Notes: a model not told the origin generated them from the letters alone. DNA of 45,396 nucleotides from Sphingobacterium alimentarium (GCF_004342685.1 NZ_SMBZ01000031.1:1-45396); one strand, 5' to 3'. Counted from the first letter of the stretch, positions 8,054 to 17,281 are shown. Program-made: numbers and translations.

Positions 8054-9889
8054 ATGAAAAACACGATTCTTTTAGCATGTTTGATGCTCACCTCTCAACT
8101 TAGTTTTGCGCAAGAATGGAAGCCTGCAGGCTCAAAAATTCTTACTCCTTGGGGTGAGAAAGTAACTGCGCAACAGCCCCATCCTGAATACCCTAGACCA
8201 ATGTTGGTTCGTGAGAACAACTGGCAAAATTTGAACGGATTATGGAATTATGCCATTACACCGGCTAGCGCGACTGAATTTCCTGCAAGCTGGGAAGGTA
8301 AGATTTTAGTTCCATTTGCTGTGGAATCTGCGCTTTCTGGAGTAGGTAAGGAAGTAGGAAAAGATAAGGCTTTGTGGTATCATAATACCATTACTTTAGA
8401 CAAAAAAGTCAATAAAGATAATATTATCCTTCACTTTGGTGCCGTGGACTGGCAATGTGATGTATATGTAAACAACAATCTTGTAGGAAGACATGAAGGT
8501 GGTTTTAATTCATTTTCAATGGATATCACCCAATTCATAAAAAAAGGTGCAAAGCAAGATATAGTAATCCGTGTATGGGATCCTACGGATGATGGTCCGC
8601 AACCTAGAGGAAAGCAGATTAAAAATCCCCATGGTATTTGGTATACCCCGGTTACAGGTATATGGCAGACTGTATGGTTAGAAAGTGTGCCTAAAACATA
8701 CATTACCCAGACCAAACAAACACCGCAATTTGATGCCGGCAAACTCTCATTCGCCGCTAATGTAGAAGGTAGTATGGCTGGGGATCAAGTCAAAGTAATT
8801 GTTAAAGATGGAGCAAACGAGATCAAGCAGCAGATGGTCAATGTCAATAGCAATGTGGATATTGATTTGCCTAATTTACAAGCCTGGTCACCTTCAAATC
8901 CTAAATTATACGACCTAGAAATTCAATTGATTCGTAAAGGGAAAGTCATAGACCGAGCGAAAAGCTATTTTGCTATGCGCAAGATATCCATGGAAAAAGA
9001 TAGAAATGGAATTCAACGTATGTTGTTGAATAATGAATTTGTCTTCCAATATGGTCCGCTTGACCAAGGTTGGTGGCCTGATGGATTACATACAGCTCCT
9101 TCTGATGAAGCGTTGAAATTTGATGTAATCAAAACCAAAGAAATGGGCTTTAATATGATCCGTAAACACATCAAAGTAGAGCCTGCAAGATGGTATCGTC
9201 ATTGCGATAGTATTGGTATGCTGGTATGGCAAGATATGCCTAGCGGTGATTTGGGTGGAAATAGTTGGGATATGCAGCCAGGAAAACTTTCGGGAGATTT
9301 GAGAGATAAAAATCGATCGAAAGAATCGGAAGCATACTACCGCAAAGAATGGAAAACCATAATGGAGACGTTGCACAATTATCCAAGTATCGTGGTGTGG
9401 GTTCCGTTTAATGAAGCATGGGGACAATTCAAGACCAAAGAAATCACCGATTGGACGATAGACTTTGACAATTCACGATTAGTAAATAGTGCCAGCGGAG
9501 GTAACTTCATGTACACAGGACATATCTTAGATATCCATAATTATCCCGATGCTGCAATGCCTGATCCGGCTATTTTTGGCGACAAATTCATTTTGGCATT
9601 AGGTGAATTTGGTGGTCTTGGACTGCCAGTTGATGGTCATACGTGGCAACAAAAAGACAATTGGGGATATCAAAGCTTCAAGAACAAAGAAGAACTTTTT
9701 AATCGATATAAACAATTGGTGGACAAGTTGGAAAAATTAATCCCTCTCGGACTATCCGCTGCGGTCTACACCCAAACCACAGATGTGGAGGTCGAAACAA
9801 ATGGACTAATGACTTACGATCGTAAGGTGATCAAAATTCCTGAATCCGAATTGTTTAAAGTCCACAGCAAACTATACAAACCTAATTAG
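8054..9889 (+). CDS. GH2-family glycoside hydrolase
   Basis: A secreted enzyme of glycoside hydrolase family 2 (611 aa from the ATG at 8054; the TTG just before it is a less likely start). A signal peptide ends near LSFAQ. The order is an N-terminal sugar-binding jelly roll (about 45-215, with the RGKQ..NPHGIWY-TPVTGIWQTVW block), an immunoglobulin-like sandwich (about 220-315) and a TIM barrel. Expected catalytic residues are the acid/base E454 (FNEAWG) and the nucleophile E518 (GEFGGLG). The family covers beta-galactosidase, beta-glucuronidase and beta-mannosidase, and sequence alone does not pick one. The downstream gene starts only 9 bases after its stop, so the two are probably co-expressed. 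Confidence 0.88.
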   Translation: MKNTILLACLMLTSQLSFAQEWKPAGSKILTPWGEKVTAQQPHPEYPRPMLVRENNWQNLNGLWNYAITPASATEFPASWEGKILVPFAVESALSGVGKEVGKDKALWYHNTITLDKKVNKDNIILHFGAVDWQCDVYVNNNLVGRHEGGFNSFSMDITQFIKKGAKQDIVIRVWDPTDDGPQPRGKQIKNPHGIWYTPVTGIWQTVWLESVPKTYITQTKQTPQFDAGKLSFAANVEGSMAGDQVKVIVKDGANEIKQQMVNVNSNVDIDLPNLQAWSPSNPKLYDLEIQLIRKGKVIDRAKSYFAMRKISMEKDRNGIQRMLLNNEFVFQYGPLDQGWWPDGLHTAPSDEALKFDVIKTKEMGFNMIRKHIKVEPARWYRHCDSIGMLVWQDMPSGDLGGNSWDMQPGKLSGDLRDKNRSKESEAYYRKEWKTIMETLHNYPSIVVWVPFNEAWGQFKTKEITDWTIDFDNSRLVNSASGGNFMYTGHILDIHNYPDAAMPDPAIFGDKFILALGEFGGLGLPVDGHTWQQKDNWGYQSFKNKEELFNRYKQLVDKLEKLIPLGLSAAVYTQTTDVEVETNGLMTYDRKVIKIPESELFKVHSKLYKPN

Positions 9890-9898
9890 TATCACAAA

Positions 9899-12382
9899 AT
9901 GATAAGATTCGATAGAATATTAACACTATTAACCCATCTTGTATTTTCAACTCTCCCGGGGCTGGCGCAGAGTCCTCCCATCATAATTGAGTTGAGGGCG
10001 CCTGCGTATCCTTTAGTGACGCTTGATCCCAATACCAGTGCATGGTCGTTTTCCAATAATTTGTACGACGATGCCGTACGTCATTGGTCTGGTAAGTCCT
10101 TTCCTTTGTTGGGTGTACTCAAAGTGGATGGTGTAGCTTATCGATTTTTAGGAAAGGAAGAAATAGAATTGGTGCCCATTGCCAAAATGGGTGAGCATGC
10201 AGAATGGTCAGCTAAGTATACAGTGCAAGAGCCTCCAAAAAATTGGGTATCCCTGCATTTCGCAGATGCACATTGGAAAACGGGAAGTGCACCATTCGGA
10301 ACGCTAGATAAGGAGCCCAATTCAAAAACAGATTGGCAAGAACCTAAAATTTGGGTACGCCGCGAAGTGATTTTGAAAGAGGATTTGGTGGGCAAACCTG
10401 TGTATTTAGAATTTACGCACGATGACGACGCCATAATGTATGTCAATGGAATAGAAGTGGCCAACACAGGGCAGGCTACGGGTAAAAATCGCCGCGTCAA
10501 GTTGTCGGAGGAAGTGGTGAAAACACTCAAAAAAGGTAAAAACATCGTTGCAGGTTATTGCTATAATCGCGTAGCCAATGGTTTTTTTGACTTCGGAATA
10601 TTTACGGAGAAGAAGAATTCAGTGTTCTTCACTAAAGAAGCTGTGCAAAAGTCAGCCAATGTACAGGCCACACAGACAAATTATATTTTTGACTGTGGGC
10701 CAGTTGAGTTGTCCGTTTCATTCATAGCTCCAGTATTTTTGGATAATTTGGATTTAGTTGCCCGACCTGTTAATTATTTAGCCTATGAGGTGAAGTCGCG
10801 GGACGGAAAGAAGCACAATATAGAATTATACTTGGAAGCATCGACAAACTGGGCCCTCAATTCTCCATTGCAAGATGCGGTGATCAGTCAGTATAAAGCC
10901 GGTAATTTGCAATATGTAAAAACTGGAAGCAAAAGTCAGGAAATATTGGGTAAGAAAGGCGATGATCTGCGAATAGATTGGGGCTATTTTTACATGGCGG
11001 CTGAAGCCAATAAAACCAAATCCGCAATCGGAAATGGAGTCGCTCTGCGAAGTCAGTTTCTGAAAAATCAAACTTTTTCTTCTTCTGATCAAGGAAAACA
11101 AATTGTATTAACACAAAAATTTTCTACAGAGGAGCACTATTCGGATAAAATCCTGATAGGATACGACGACATTTACTCCATTCAATATTTTGGGAAAAAT
11201 CTAAGACCATATTGGAATAGGAATGAAAATTCATCCATTGAGAAGCAATTTGAATTGGCGCACAAAGAGTTTGTGCAATTAAAAGAGGACTGTGATCAAT
11301 TTGATGCAGAACTATGGAATACAGCCAAAAGAACAGGTGGTGATGCCTATGCAGCATTATGTGCATTAGCGTACAGACAAGCCATCGCAGCACACAAATT
11401 AGTAGAAGCGCCGAATGGAGATTTATTGTGGCTTTCCAAAGAAAATGATAGTAATGGCTCAATCGGCACTGTGGATATTACATACCCTTCGGCACCGTTG
11501 TTCTTATATTACAATCCCGAATTGGCCAAAGCGCTAATGAATCATATTTTTTATTACAGCGAGAGTCGACGCTGGACTAAGCCATTTGCTGCGCACGATA
11601 TTGGCACTTATCCTATCGGTAATGGTCAGACCTATGGAGGTGATATGCCGGTAGAGGAATCCGGTAATATGCTCATATTGGCGTATGCTATAGCGCGCAT
11701 GGAGAAAAATGCTGAGTACGCGGAGAAGCATTGGGATGTACTGACAACTTGGACAGATTACCTTGTTGAATATGGTTTGGATCCAGAAAATCAGCTGTGT
11801 ACAGATGATTTTGCAGGGCATTTTGCACATAATGCGAATCTTTCTGCCAAAGCAATAGTAGGTATCGCTTCATACGGCTATCTAGCAGAAATGCTTGGAA
11901 AGAAAGAAGTGTCGCAAAAGTATATCAGTATCGCAAAGGATATGGCCTCCAAATGGAAGAGTATGGCCGCTGATGGCGATCATTATAAATTAACTTTTGA
12001 TAAGCCAGGGACTTGGAGTCAGAAATATAATCTGGTATGGGACAAATTGCTCAACATGAATATTTTTGATAAATCCATCTTTACCACTGAAGTGAATTAT
12101 TACTTAACAAAGCAAAATGAATACGGACTGCCCTTGGACAATCGAAGAGCGTACACCAAAACTGATTGGATCATGTGGTCTGCAACGATGGCGGATGATA
12201 AAGATACCTTCCAAAAATTCATTAATCCGGTCTACAAATTTATGAACGAAACTACCGATCGTGTACCTATGTCGGATTGGGTATATACGGACAAGCTGGT
12301 GCGATCTGGATTCAAAGCCCGGGCTGTAGTAGGTGGATATTTTATTAAAATGTTAGAAGAAAAAATCCATAAGCAAAAATAG
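9899..12382 (+). CDS. Glutaminase-A-like protein (DUF4964-DUF5127-DUF4965-DUF1793)
   Basis: A secreted 827-aa protein with a signal peptide ending near PGLAQ. It shows the architecture of the fungal glutaminase A (GtaA)-like family: an N-terminal DUF4964 motif (RAPAYPLVTLDPNTSAWS), a DUF5127-type beta domain with an inserted galactose-binding-like segment (about 110-210), and a C-terminal alpha-barrel (DUF4965/DUF1793, about 450-820) with ALAYRQAIAAHKLV and EESGNMLILAYA. In Bacteroidota this family often sits beside glycoside hydrolases, so a carbohydrate-active role is as plausible here as glutaminase. It is the last gene of the operon and is followed by a strong terminator. The family call is good; the reaction is unknown. 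Confidence 0.8.
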   Translation: MIRFDRILTLLTHLVFSTLPGLAQSPPIIIELRAPAYPLVTLDPNTSAWSFSNNLYDDAVRHWSGKSFPLLGVLKVDGVAYRFLGKEEIELVPIAKMGEHAEWSAKYTVQEPPKNWVSLHFADAHWKTGSAPFGTLDKEPNSKTDWQEPKIWVRREVILKEDLVGKPVYLEFTHDDDAIMYVNGIEVANTGQATGKNRRVKLSEEVVKTLKKGKNIVAGYCYNRVANGFFDFGIFTEKKNSVFFTKEAVQKSANVQATQTNYIFDCGPVELSVSFIAPVFLDNLDLVARPVNYLAYEVKSRDGKKHNIELYLEASTNWALNSPLQDAVISQYKAGNLQYVKTGSKSQEILGKKGDDLRIDWGYFYMAAEANKTKSAIGNGVALRSQFLKNQTFSSSDQGKQIVLTQKFSTEEHYSDKILIGYDDIYSIQYFGKNLRPYWNRNENSSIEKQFELAHKEFVQLKEDCDQFDAELWNTAKRTGGDAYAALCALAYRQAIAAHKLVEAPNGDLLWLSKENDSNGSIGTVDITYPSAPLFLYYNPELAKALMNHIFYYSESRRWTKPFAAHDIGTYPIGNGQTYGGDMPVEESGNMLILAYAIARMEKNAEYAEKHWDVLTTWTDYLVEYGLDPENQLCTDDFAGHFAHNANLSAKAIVGIASYGYLAEMLGKKEVSQKYISIAKDMASKWKSMAADGDHYKLTFDKPGTWSQKYNLVWDKLLNMNIFDKSIFTTEVNYYLTKQNEYGLPLDNRRAYTKTDWIMWSATMADDKDTFQKFINPVYKFMNETTDRVPMSDWVYTDKLVRSGFKARAVVGGYFIKMLEEKIHKQK

Positions 12383-12407
12383 ATCTACCTGGTTTTTTTA
12401 CTACATG

Positions 12408-12443
12408 AACCTCATCGGATTCTCGATGAGGTTTTTGTTTTTT
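12408..12443 (+). terminator. Rho-independent terminator of the GH operon
   Basis: A 10-bp perfect stem (AACCTCATCG at 12408-12417, CGATGAGGTT at 12424-12433) with a 6-base loop, followed by a T-rich run. It lies 25 bases after the DUF4965 gene and ends the GH127-GH2-DUF4965 transcript. Confidence 0.88.
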
Positions 12444-12509
12444 ATTGATGTGTAGATTCGTTTATGGTATCACTTTTGTTTATTATATTGGTATTAATCA
12501 CGGAGAATT

Positions 12510-14018
12510 ATGGATATAAATTTGCGATTGCTTTCGAAAAAGGATTATGCGGACTTGAAAAAGTCTATGACGGAAGCGTATCAAGGGGTAGGGGATGTAT
12601 GGACACGGGACAATATTGTGGATTTGCTGGATATGTTTCCAGAAGGACAATTATGTGTAGAAGTAAATGGGCATGTGGTAGCATGTGCTCTATCGTTGAT
12701 CTTGGACTCCAAGAAAACAAATATCTATGATTCATATTACGAGATCATAGATGACGGAAAATTTAGCAAGCATGATTACGATGGGGATACATTGTACGGC
12801 ATTGAGGTATTTGTGCATCCCGAGTATAGATCTTTACGACTAGGGCGACGATTGTACGATGGGCGGAAGGAGTTGTGTGAGAATATGAATCTAAAAAGTA
12901 TTGTCGCCGGAGGAAGAATTCCCAATTATTATAATTATGCGGATGAAATGAGCCCCCGCGTCTATATCGAAAAGGTAAAACGTAAAGAAATATACGATCC
13001 GACTTTGACTTTTCAGCTATCTAATGATTTTCATGTTAAAAAAATTCTGAAACATTACCTGCCCGAAGATGATGAATCAAGGGAGTTTGCTACTTTATTG
13101 GAATGGAATAATATCTATTACGAGCCTGATACCCGATCTATATCGACCTCCAAACAAACTATTCGTCTGGGGCTGGTACAATGGCAGATGCGTCAATTTA
13201 AGAATTTAGAAGAGTTCTACGATCAGATCGAATTTTTCGTGGATACAGTTTCCGATTATGGTACCGATTTTATTATGTTCCCAGAATTTTTTAATTCGCC
13301 GTTGATGAGCCCTTACAATGATTTACCCGAGCGTATGGCTATGGAGAAATTGGCGGAGCATACCAAAGAAATCAAACAGCGCATCATGCAATTTGCGGTT
13401 TCATACAATGTAAACATTATTGCTGGTTCTATGCCCCTGTTTGAGCGCGGAAAACTGTACAACGTAAGTTACCTGTGTCATCGAAATGGACATGTCGATC
13501 AATTTAGGAAAGTACATATCACTCCGAATGAGTCGAAATACTACGGTATGGTGGGTGGTAGTGAGGTCAAAGTATTTGACACTGATTGCGGTAAGGTCGG
13601 CTTACTGATCTGTTATGATGTCGAATTTCCAGAGCTTGGTAGAATATTGGCGGATCAGGGTATGCAAATCCTGTTTGTGCCTTTCATGACAGACACGCAG
13701 AATGGATATATTCGTGTGCGGCATTGTGCGCAAGCACGCGCTATTGAGAATGAATGTTATGTGGCTATTGCAGGTTCTGTCGGTAACCTGCCGCGTGTGA
13801 ATAATATGGATATTCAATATTCGCAGTCTGCAGTGTTTACACCTTCAGATTTTGCATTCCCGAATAATGCGATCAAAGCAGAGGCTACTCCCAATACAGA
13901 GATGGTATTGATCGCCGATGTGGATTTGTATGCTTTAAGAGATTTACACGAATATGGAACTGTCAAAACCTTGAAAGATCGAAGGAAGGATTTGTACGAA
14001 GTAAACGTACTGAAATAA
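12510..14018 (+). CDS. GNAT acetyltransferase-carbon-nitrogen hydrolase (nitrilase) fusion
   Basis: A 502-aa two-domain cytoplasmic protein. Residues 1 to about 200 form a GNAT-type acetyltransferase domain, with the acetyl-CoA loop region around VHPEYRSLRLGRRLYD. Residues about 220-500 form a carbon-nitrogen hydrolase domain with the complete nitrilase triad: E259 (FPEFFN), K334 (RKVHITPNE) and C368 (LICYDVEFPE). Such fusions are widespread in Bacteroidota and are thought to act on amides or acylated amines; the substrate is unknown. The ATG at 12510 starts a protein that opens directly with the GNAT fold (MDINLRLLSKKDYADL). No operon partner is present: a terminator lies upstream and an insertion sequence abuts its 3' end. 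Confidence 0.87.
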   Translation: MDINLRLLSKKDYADLKKSMTEAYQGVGDVWTRDNIVDLLDMFPEGQLCVEVNGHVVACALSLILDSKKTNIYDSYYEIIDDGKFSKHDYDGDTLYGIEVFVHPEYRSLRLGRRLYDGRKELCENMNLKSIVAGGRIPNYYNYADEMSPRVYIEKVKRKEIYDPTLTFQLSNDFHVKKILKHYLPEDDESREFATLLEWNNIYYEPDTRSISTSKQTIRLGLVQWQMRQFKNLEEFYDQIEFFVDTVSDYGTDFIMFPEFFNSPLMSPYNDLPERMAMEKLAEHTKEIKQRIMQFAVSYNVNIIAGSMPLFERGKLYNVSYLCHRNGHVDQFRKVHITPNESKYYGMVGGSEVKVFDTDCGKVGLLICYDVEFPELGRILADQGMQILFVPFMTDTQNGYIRVRHCAQARAIENECYVAIAGSVGNLPRVNNMDIQYSQSAVFTPSDFAFPNNAIKAEATPNTEMVLIADVDLYALRDLHEYGTVKTLKDRRKDLYEVNVLK

Positions 14019-14040
14019 AAAAAACGGGCAATTCACAGAA

Positions 14041-14053
14041 GGCACTGAAAAAG
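14041..14053 (+). repeat. Left terminal inverted repeat of the IS
   Basis: GGCACTGAAAAAG, an exact reverse complement of 15760-15772. It begins 22 bases after the stop of the GNAT-nitrilase gene. Confidence 0.8.
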
Positions 14054-14075
14054 TTCCCTTAGAAAAAAAAGGTTT

Positions 14076-14115
14076 AAAAAGGGAGTCGAAAACTACAGTT
14101 TTCTGCTCCCTTTTT
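14076..14115 (+). terminator. Terminator-like hairpin inside the left end of the IS
   Basis: A long stem: AAAAAGGGAG (14076-14085) pairs with CTCCCTTTTT (14106-14115), and an inner arm GAAAACT (14088-14094) pairs with AGTTTTC (14097-14103). It ends in a T run 21 bases before the transposase start. It would stop incoming transcription from the GNAT-nitrilase gene, shielding the transposase from read-through. Confidence 0.75.
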
Positions 14116-14136
14116 CGTATTTTAAGGTAGGCTTTA

Positions 14137-15571
14137 ATGGACATCAGGATGCTCTCTACCCAACAAAAAATACAGTTCAGTTCCTATTCAGGATTGTACG
14201 ATATTATCGTTCCAAAAGATAATCTACTTCGAAAAATCAACGATCTTATCGATTTCAGTTTTATCTATGACGAGCTTTTGGCTAAGTATTGCCATACCAA
14301 TGGCCGTACAGCGGAGAGCCCTATCAAGATGTTCAAGTATCTTCTGTTAAAAACGATCTACACCGTTTCGGATGTAGATGTCGTTGAACGTTTCAGATAT
14401 GATATGTCCTTCAAATATTTTCTTGAAATGGCACCAGAGGAGGATGTGATCAATTCAAGTTCGCTTACCAAATTCCGCAAACTACGATTAAAAGATATGG
14501 ATCTGTTGAACCTGTTGATCAATAGGACCGTAACGATTGCTCTTGAAAAAGGCATTATAAAATCAAAGTCTATTATCGTAGACGCGACCCATACCGTTTC
14601 CAGATCGAATCCGCACACAACATTGGCAGTACTCAGGGAACGCTCCAAACTATTAAGAAAAGCGATATATCAGATTGATGGGGAATATAAGAGGAATCTA
14701 CCACAAAAGAATGAATCGGGCGACCTGGATCAAGAGCTTGCTTATTGCAGGGAATTACAGAGGGTCCTTGACCAGGATCAATCTATCAGTGAAATACCGG
14801 CTGTGAAAGAAAAGCTGATCTGTTGAAGGAAACCATTGAAGACACAAAAGAATACTATCTACTCTCTAAGGATGATGAGGCCAGACTTGGACACAAGTCA
14901 GTGGACAGCAGTTTCTTTGGCTATAAAACACATCGGGCGATGACCGCGTTACTACAGGCGAAAAAGGTGATGGCCCTGAACTATCCAGATTATTGGAGAT
15001 CAGCCAACAGAATGGAATGCAAGTGGATACGATAATAGGTGATGCCGCGTATTGGGGAAAAGAAAATCTTCAGTTGGCAAAAGAACAAAACATTGATATC
15101 ATCGCTAAATTAAAACCATCCATTACCCAAGGCTTTAGGAAAGATAAAGACAAGTTTGACTATAATAAAGATGCGGATATGTTTGTTTGTCCCGCAGGAC
15201 ATTTGGCCATCCGCAAGGCGCGTCAGGGAAAGAAGGAACAAGGTACAAATCAAACGGAGACCTATTACTTTGATGTGGAGAAATGTAAGGTCTGTCCTCT
15301 TAGGGAAGGATGTTACAAGCAAGGGGCCAGAACCAAATCCTATTCAGTCTCCATAAAATCCGAACTCGATAGGAAGCAGATGGCTTTCCTGCAAACCGAT
15401 TATTATCGAAGCAAGTCTAAGCAAAGGTATAAGATCGAGGCCAAGAACAGTGATCTCAAGAATGTCCATGGCTATGGCAGAGCTGATGCTTACGGAATCC
15501 ACAATATGGAAATGCAGGGCGCAATGGCCATCTTCGCCGTAAACTTGAAAAGAATCCTGAAATTGATCTAA
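14137..15571 (+). pseudogene. IS1182-like DDE transposase, two frame disruptions
   Basis: Three successive reading frames (14137-14826, 14823-15035, 14993-15571) together encode one transposase of about 475 aa. The first carries the N-terminal helical domain (SPIKMFKYLLLKTIY, SLTKFRKLR) and the first catalytic Asp (IIVDATHTVS). Near 14811 one A seems lost from a run: KEK is followed in the next frame by ADLLKETIED. Near 14945-14952 the frame jumps again, from HRAMT to TTGEKGDGPEL, with roughly seven residues missing compared with relatives. The last part has the second Asp (TIIGDAAYWG), a cysteine cluster (CKVCPLREGC) and the final Glu (KIEAKNSDLK). The protein cannot be made intact, so the element is immobile unless helped in trans. 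Confidence 0.85.
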
Positions 15572-15697
15572 AAAGGTGGGATATTGCCTCAAAAAAAGCC
15601 TAGATGGGATGCTAAAAACTCAAATAGCAAGTCCTAGTCGCTTACACCTTCAACAAGACCATTAAAAAATAAACTTCCAGAAATCCTTTGAACAAAA

Positions 15698-15738
15698 ATG
15701 ACCGAGTAAGGGAAAACCTATACTCAGTCATTTCTTTA
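15698..15738 (+). terminator. Terminator-like hairpin inside the right end of the IS
   Basis: ATGACCGAGTA (15698-15708) pairs with TACTCAGTCAT (15721-15731) with one mismatch, plus a short AGG/CCT inner pairing. TTTCTTT follows. It lies about 130 bases after the transposase stop and would end transposase transcription before asnA. Confidence 0.6.
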
Positions 15739-15759
15739 AGTCTCCTTAGAAAGTTGAGG

Positions 15760-15772
15760 CTTTTTCAGTGCC
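15760..15772 (-). repeat. Right terminal inverted repeat of the IS
   Basis: CTTTTTCAGTGCC, the exact complement of 14041-14053. It lies 20 bases from the asnA stop codon. Confidence 0.8.
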
Positions 15773-15792
15773 CTCTGAATTACAGCTCTTTT

Positions 15793-16797
15793 TTATAATA
15801 AATTTATATTTTCTTCGGCAAGTTTGATTTTTTTGTGGTCATCCCAAATGCTGACCTGTACTTCACCGATGTGAGATAGTTTTAGCATAAACATACAGAC
15901 ACGCGATTGGCCTATTCCGCCACCAATTGATTCTGTTAATTGGTCCTCAAGGAGCATTTTGTGAAAAGCTAATTCAGCCCTTTCTGTACAATGACGGATA
16001 GTAAGTTGACGTTGAAGTGCTTCTTTATTGACACGGATACCCATAGAAGAAAGCTCAAAAGCCGTACTCAGAATAGGATTCCACACTAAGATATCTCCAT
16101 TTAAGCCTTGGTATCCTGCCTCATTCTCGGTGCTCCAATCGTCATAATCTGCCGCACGACCATCGTGTGCAAAACCATTGGATAGGGTACCACCTATGCC
16201 ATATAAAAATACAGCTCCGTATTCTTTGGCTATCGCATTTTCGCGTTCTTTTGGCGTATGATCCGGATATCGATTAAGCAATTCTTCCGACGAAATGAAA
16301 GTAATATTTTCAGGAAGAATAGCTTTTAAATGAGGGTATTTCGCCTCTACATTTTTTTCGGTTTGAACCAAAGAAGCATAGATGTCTTTAACTGTTTCTT
16401 TTAAGAATGAAAGATTTCTATTCTCTGGTAAAATTACTTTTTCCCAATCCCATTGGTCTACATATATGGAGTGAATAGGGGAGTAATCTTCGTCGGGACG
16501 TAAAGCACGCATATCTGTAATAATACCTTCTCCGGGCTCAAGATCCAACTCCTTTAGACGCACACGTTTCCATTTGGCCAGCGAGTGTACCACCACGGCA
16601 CGTTGTTCATTTAAAGATTTGATGGGAAATGATACCGGTCTTTCAATACCGTTGAGGTCATCATTGATTCCGGTGCCGTCCAATACGATCAACGGTGAAG
16701 ATATAGGAATTAAATGAAGTGCTTGTTTTAAATATGTTGAAAAAGTGTCCTTAACAAACGTAATTGCTTGTTCTCGCTGTAATAATTCTCTGCCCAT
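15793..16797 (-). CDS. asnA: Aspartate--ammonia ligase
   Basis: Ammonia-dependent asparagine synthetase, a class II tRNA-synthetase-like cytoplasmic enzyme that makes asparagine from aspartate, ATP and ammonium. The 334-aa length matches E. coli AsnA (330). Blocks shared with it include VVHSLAKWKR, IHSIYVDQWDWE, IAKEYGAVFLYGIGG, YDDWSTENE, LNGDILVWNP, AFELSSMGIRV and IGGGIGQSR. The start MGRELLQREQAITFVK aligns with the E. coli N terminus. It is probably transcribed alone: a terminator at 16900-16933 separates it from the iron-sulfur gene upstream. Its 3' flank is now the insertion sequence. Confidence 0.95.
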   Translation of the reverse strand: MGRELLQREQAITFVKDTFSTYLKQALHLIPISSPLIVLDGTGINDDLNGIERPVSFPIKSLNEQRAVVVHSLAKWKRVRLKELDLEPGEGIITDMRALRPDEDYSPIHSIYVDQWDWEKVILPENRNLSFLKETVKDIYASLVQTEKNVEAKYPHLKAILPENITFISSEELLNRYPDHTPKERENAIAKEYGAVFLYGIGGTLSNGFAHDGRAADYDDWSTENEAGYQGLNGDILVWNPILSTAFELSSMGIRVNKEALQRQLTIRHCTERAELAFHKMLLEDQLTESIGGGIGQSRVCMFMLKLSHIGEVQVSIWDDHKKIKLAEENINLL

Positions 16798-16899
16798 TAA
16801 ATGCTGATATAACTGGTGATTGTACTATGATAAATGTATTGATAATTGATTATTGCGATGAATATAATAACAATAATTTATATTTTTTGTTAAATTACA

Positions 16900-16933
16900 A
16901 AAAAGAAGAGCTACATATGCAGCTCTTCTTTTT
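16900..16933 (-). terminator. Terminator after the IscA-like gene
   Basis: A 13-bp perfect stem (AAAAAGAAGAGCT at 16900-16912, AGCTCTTCTTTTT at 16921-16933) with an 8-base loop. A/T tails on both sides allow it to work in either direction. It lies 21 bases beyond the IscA-like stop. Confidence 0.85.
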
Positions 16934-16954
16934 GTATATTTTTAATACTGCTTG

Positions 16955-17281
16955 CTATACGGAAAAACTTTCGCCACATGCGCAAGTTCTTGAGGCATTC
17001 GGGTTGTGAAACTCAAATCCTTTTCCGCCCAAGCCATCGGAATAATCAAGCTCCGTGCCCGCCAGATACAAATATGATTTGATATCAAGACATATTTTTA
17101 CGCCGTTGTCTTCAAAAAACTGATCCCCTTTGCGCTCTTCATTGTCAAATTTAAGATCATAAGAAAGACCGGAGCATCCTCCGCTAACTACGGCAACACG
17201 CACGAAATAATTCTCGTCATATTGCTCCGCTTTCATAATATCTGCTATTCTTTCTTTCGCCTTTTCTGTGACCGTAACCAT
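16955..17281 (-). CDS. HesB/IscA-family iron-sulfur cluster assembly protein
   Basis: An A-type carrier that holds and passes iron-sulfur clusters to apo-proteins. At 108 aa it has the usual length and the three conserved cysteines: C36 (GGCSGLSY), C100 and C102 (TCACGESF). It lies 86 bases after an IscS-like cysteine desulfurase on the same strand, which fits a joint role in cluster assembly. Sequence alone does not separate IscA, SufA and ErpA, so no symbol is given. Confidence 0.92.
   Translation of the reverse strand: MVTVTEKAKERIADIMKAEQYDENYFVRVAVVSGGCSGLSYDLKFDNEERKGDQFFEDNGVKICLDIKSYLYLAGTELDYSDGLGGKGFEFHNPNASRTCACGESFSV

Larger units (their letters stand above)
14041..15772 (+). mobile_element. 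Decayed IS1182-like insertion sequence
   Basis: About 1.73 kb bounded by a 13-bp perfect inverted repeat (GGCACTGAAAAAG at 14041-14053 and its complement at 15760-15772). It carries one transposase gene broken by two frame disruptions. Terminator-like hairpins lie just inside each end. It sits between the convergent GNAT-nitrilase gene and asnA. No clear direct target duplication is visible. The similarity between the ends may extend outward (AATTC-CAGA on the left, TCTGAATT on the right), so the true ends could lie about 10 bases further out. Confidence 0.82.

Noticed and set aside
12464..12730. 88-aa plus-strand frame overlapping the GNAT-nitrilase start
   Set aside because: The overlapping frame encodes a clear GNAT domain; this one has no family features.
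14823..15035. Separate small genes inside the IS
   Set aside because: Their peptides align end to end as parts of one transposase, so they are fragments created by frame lesions.
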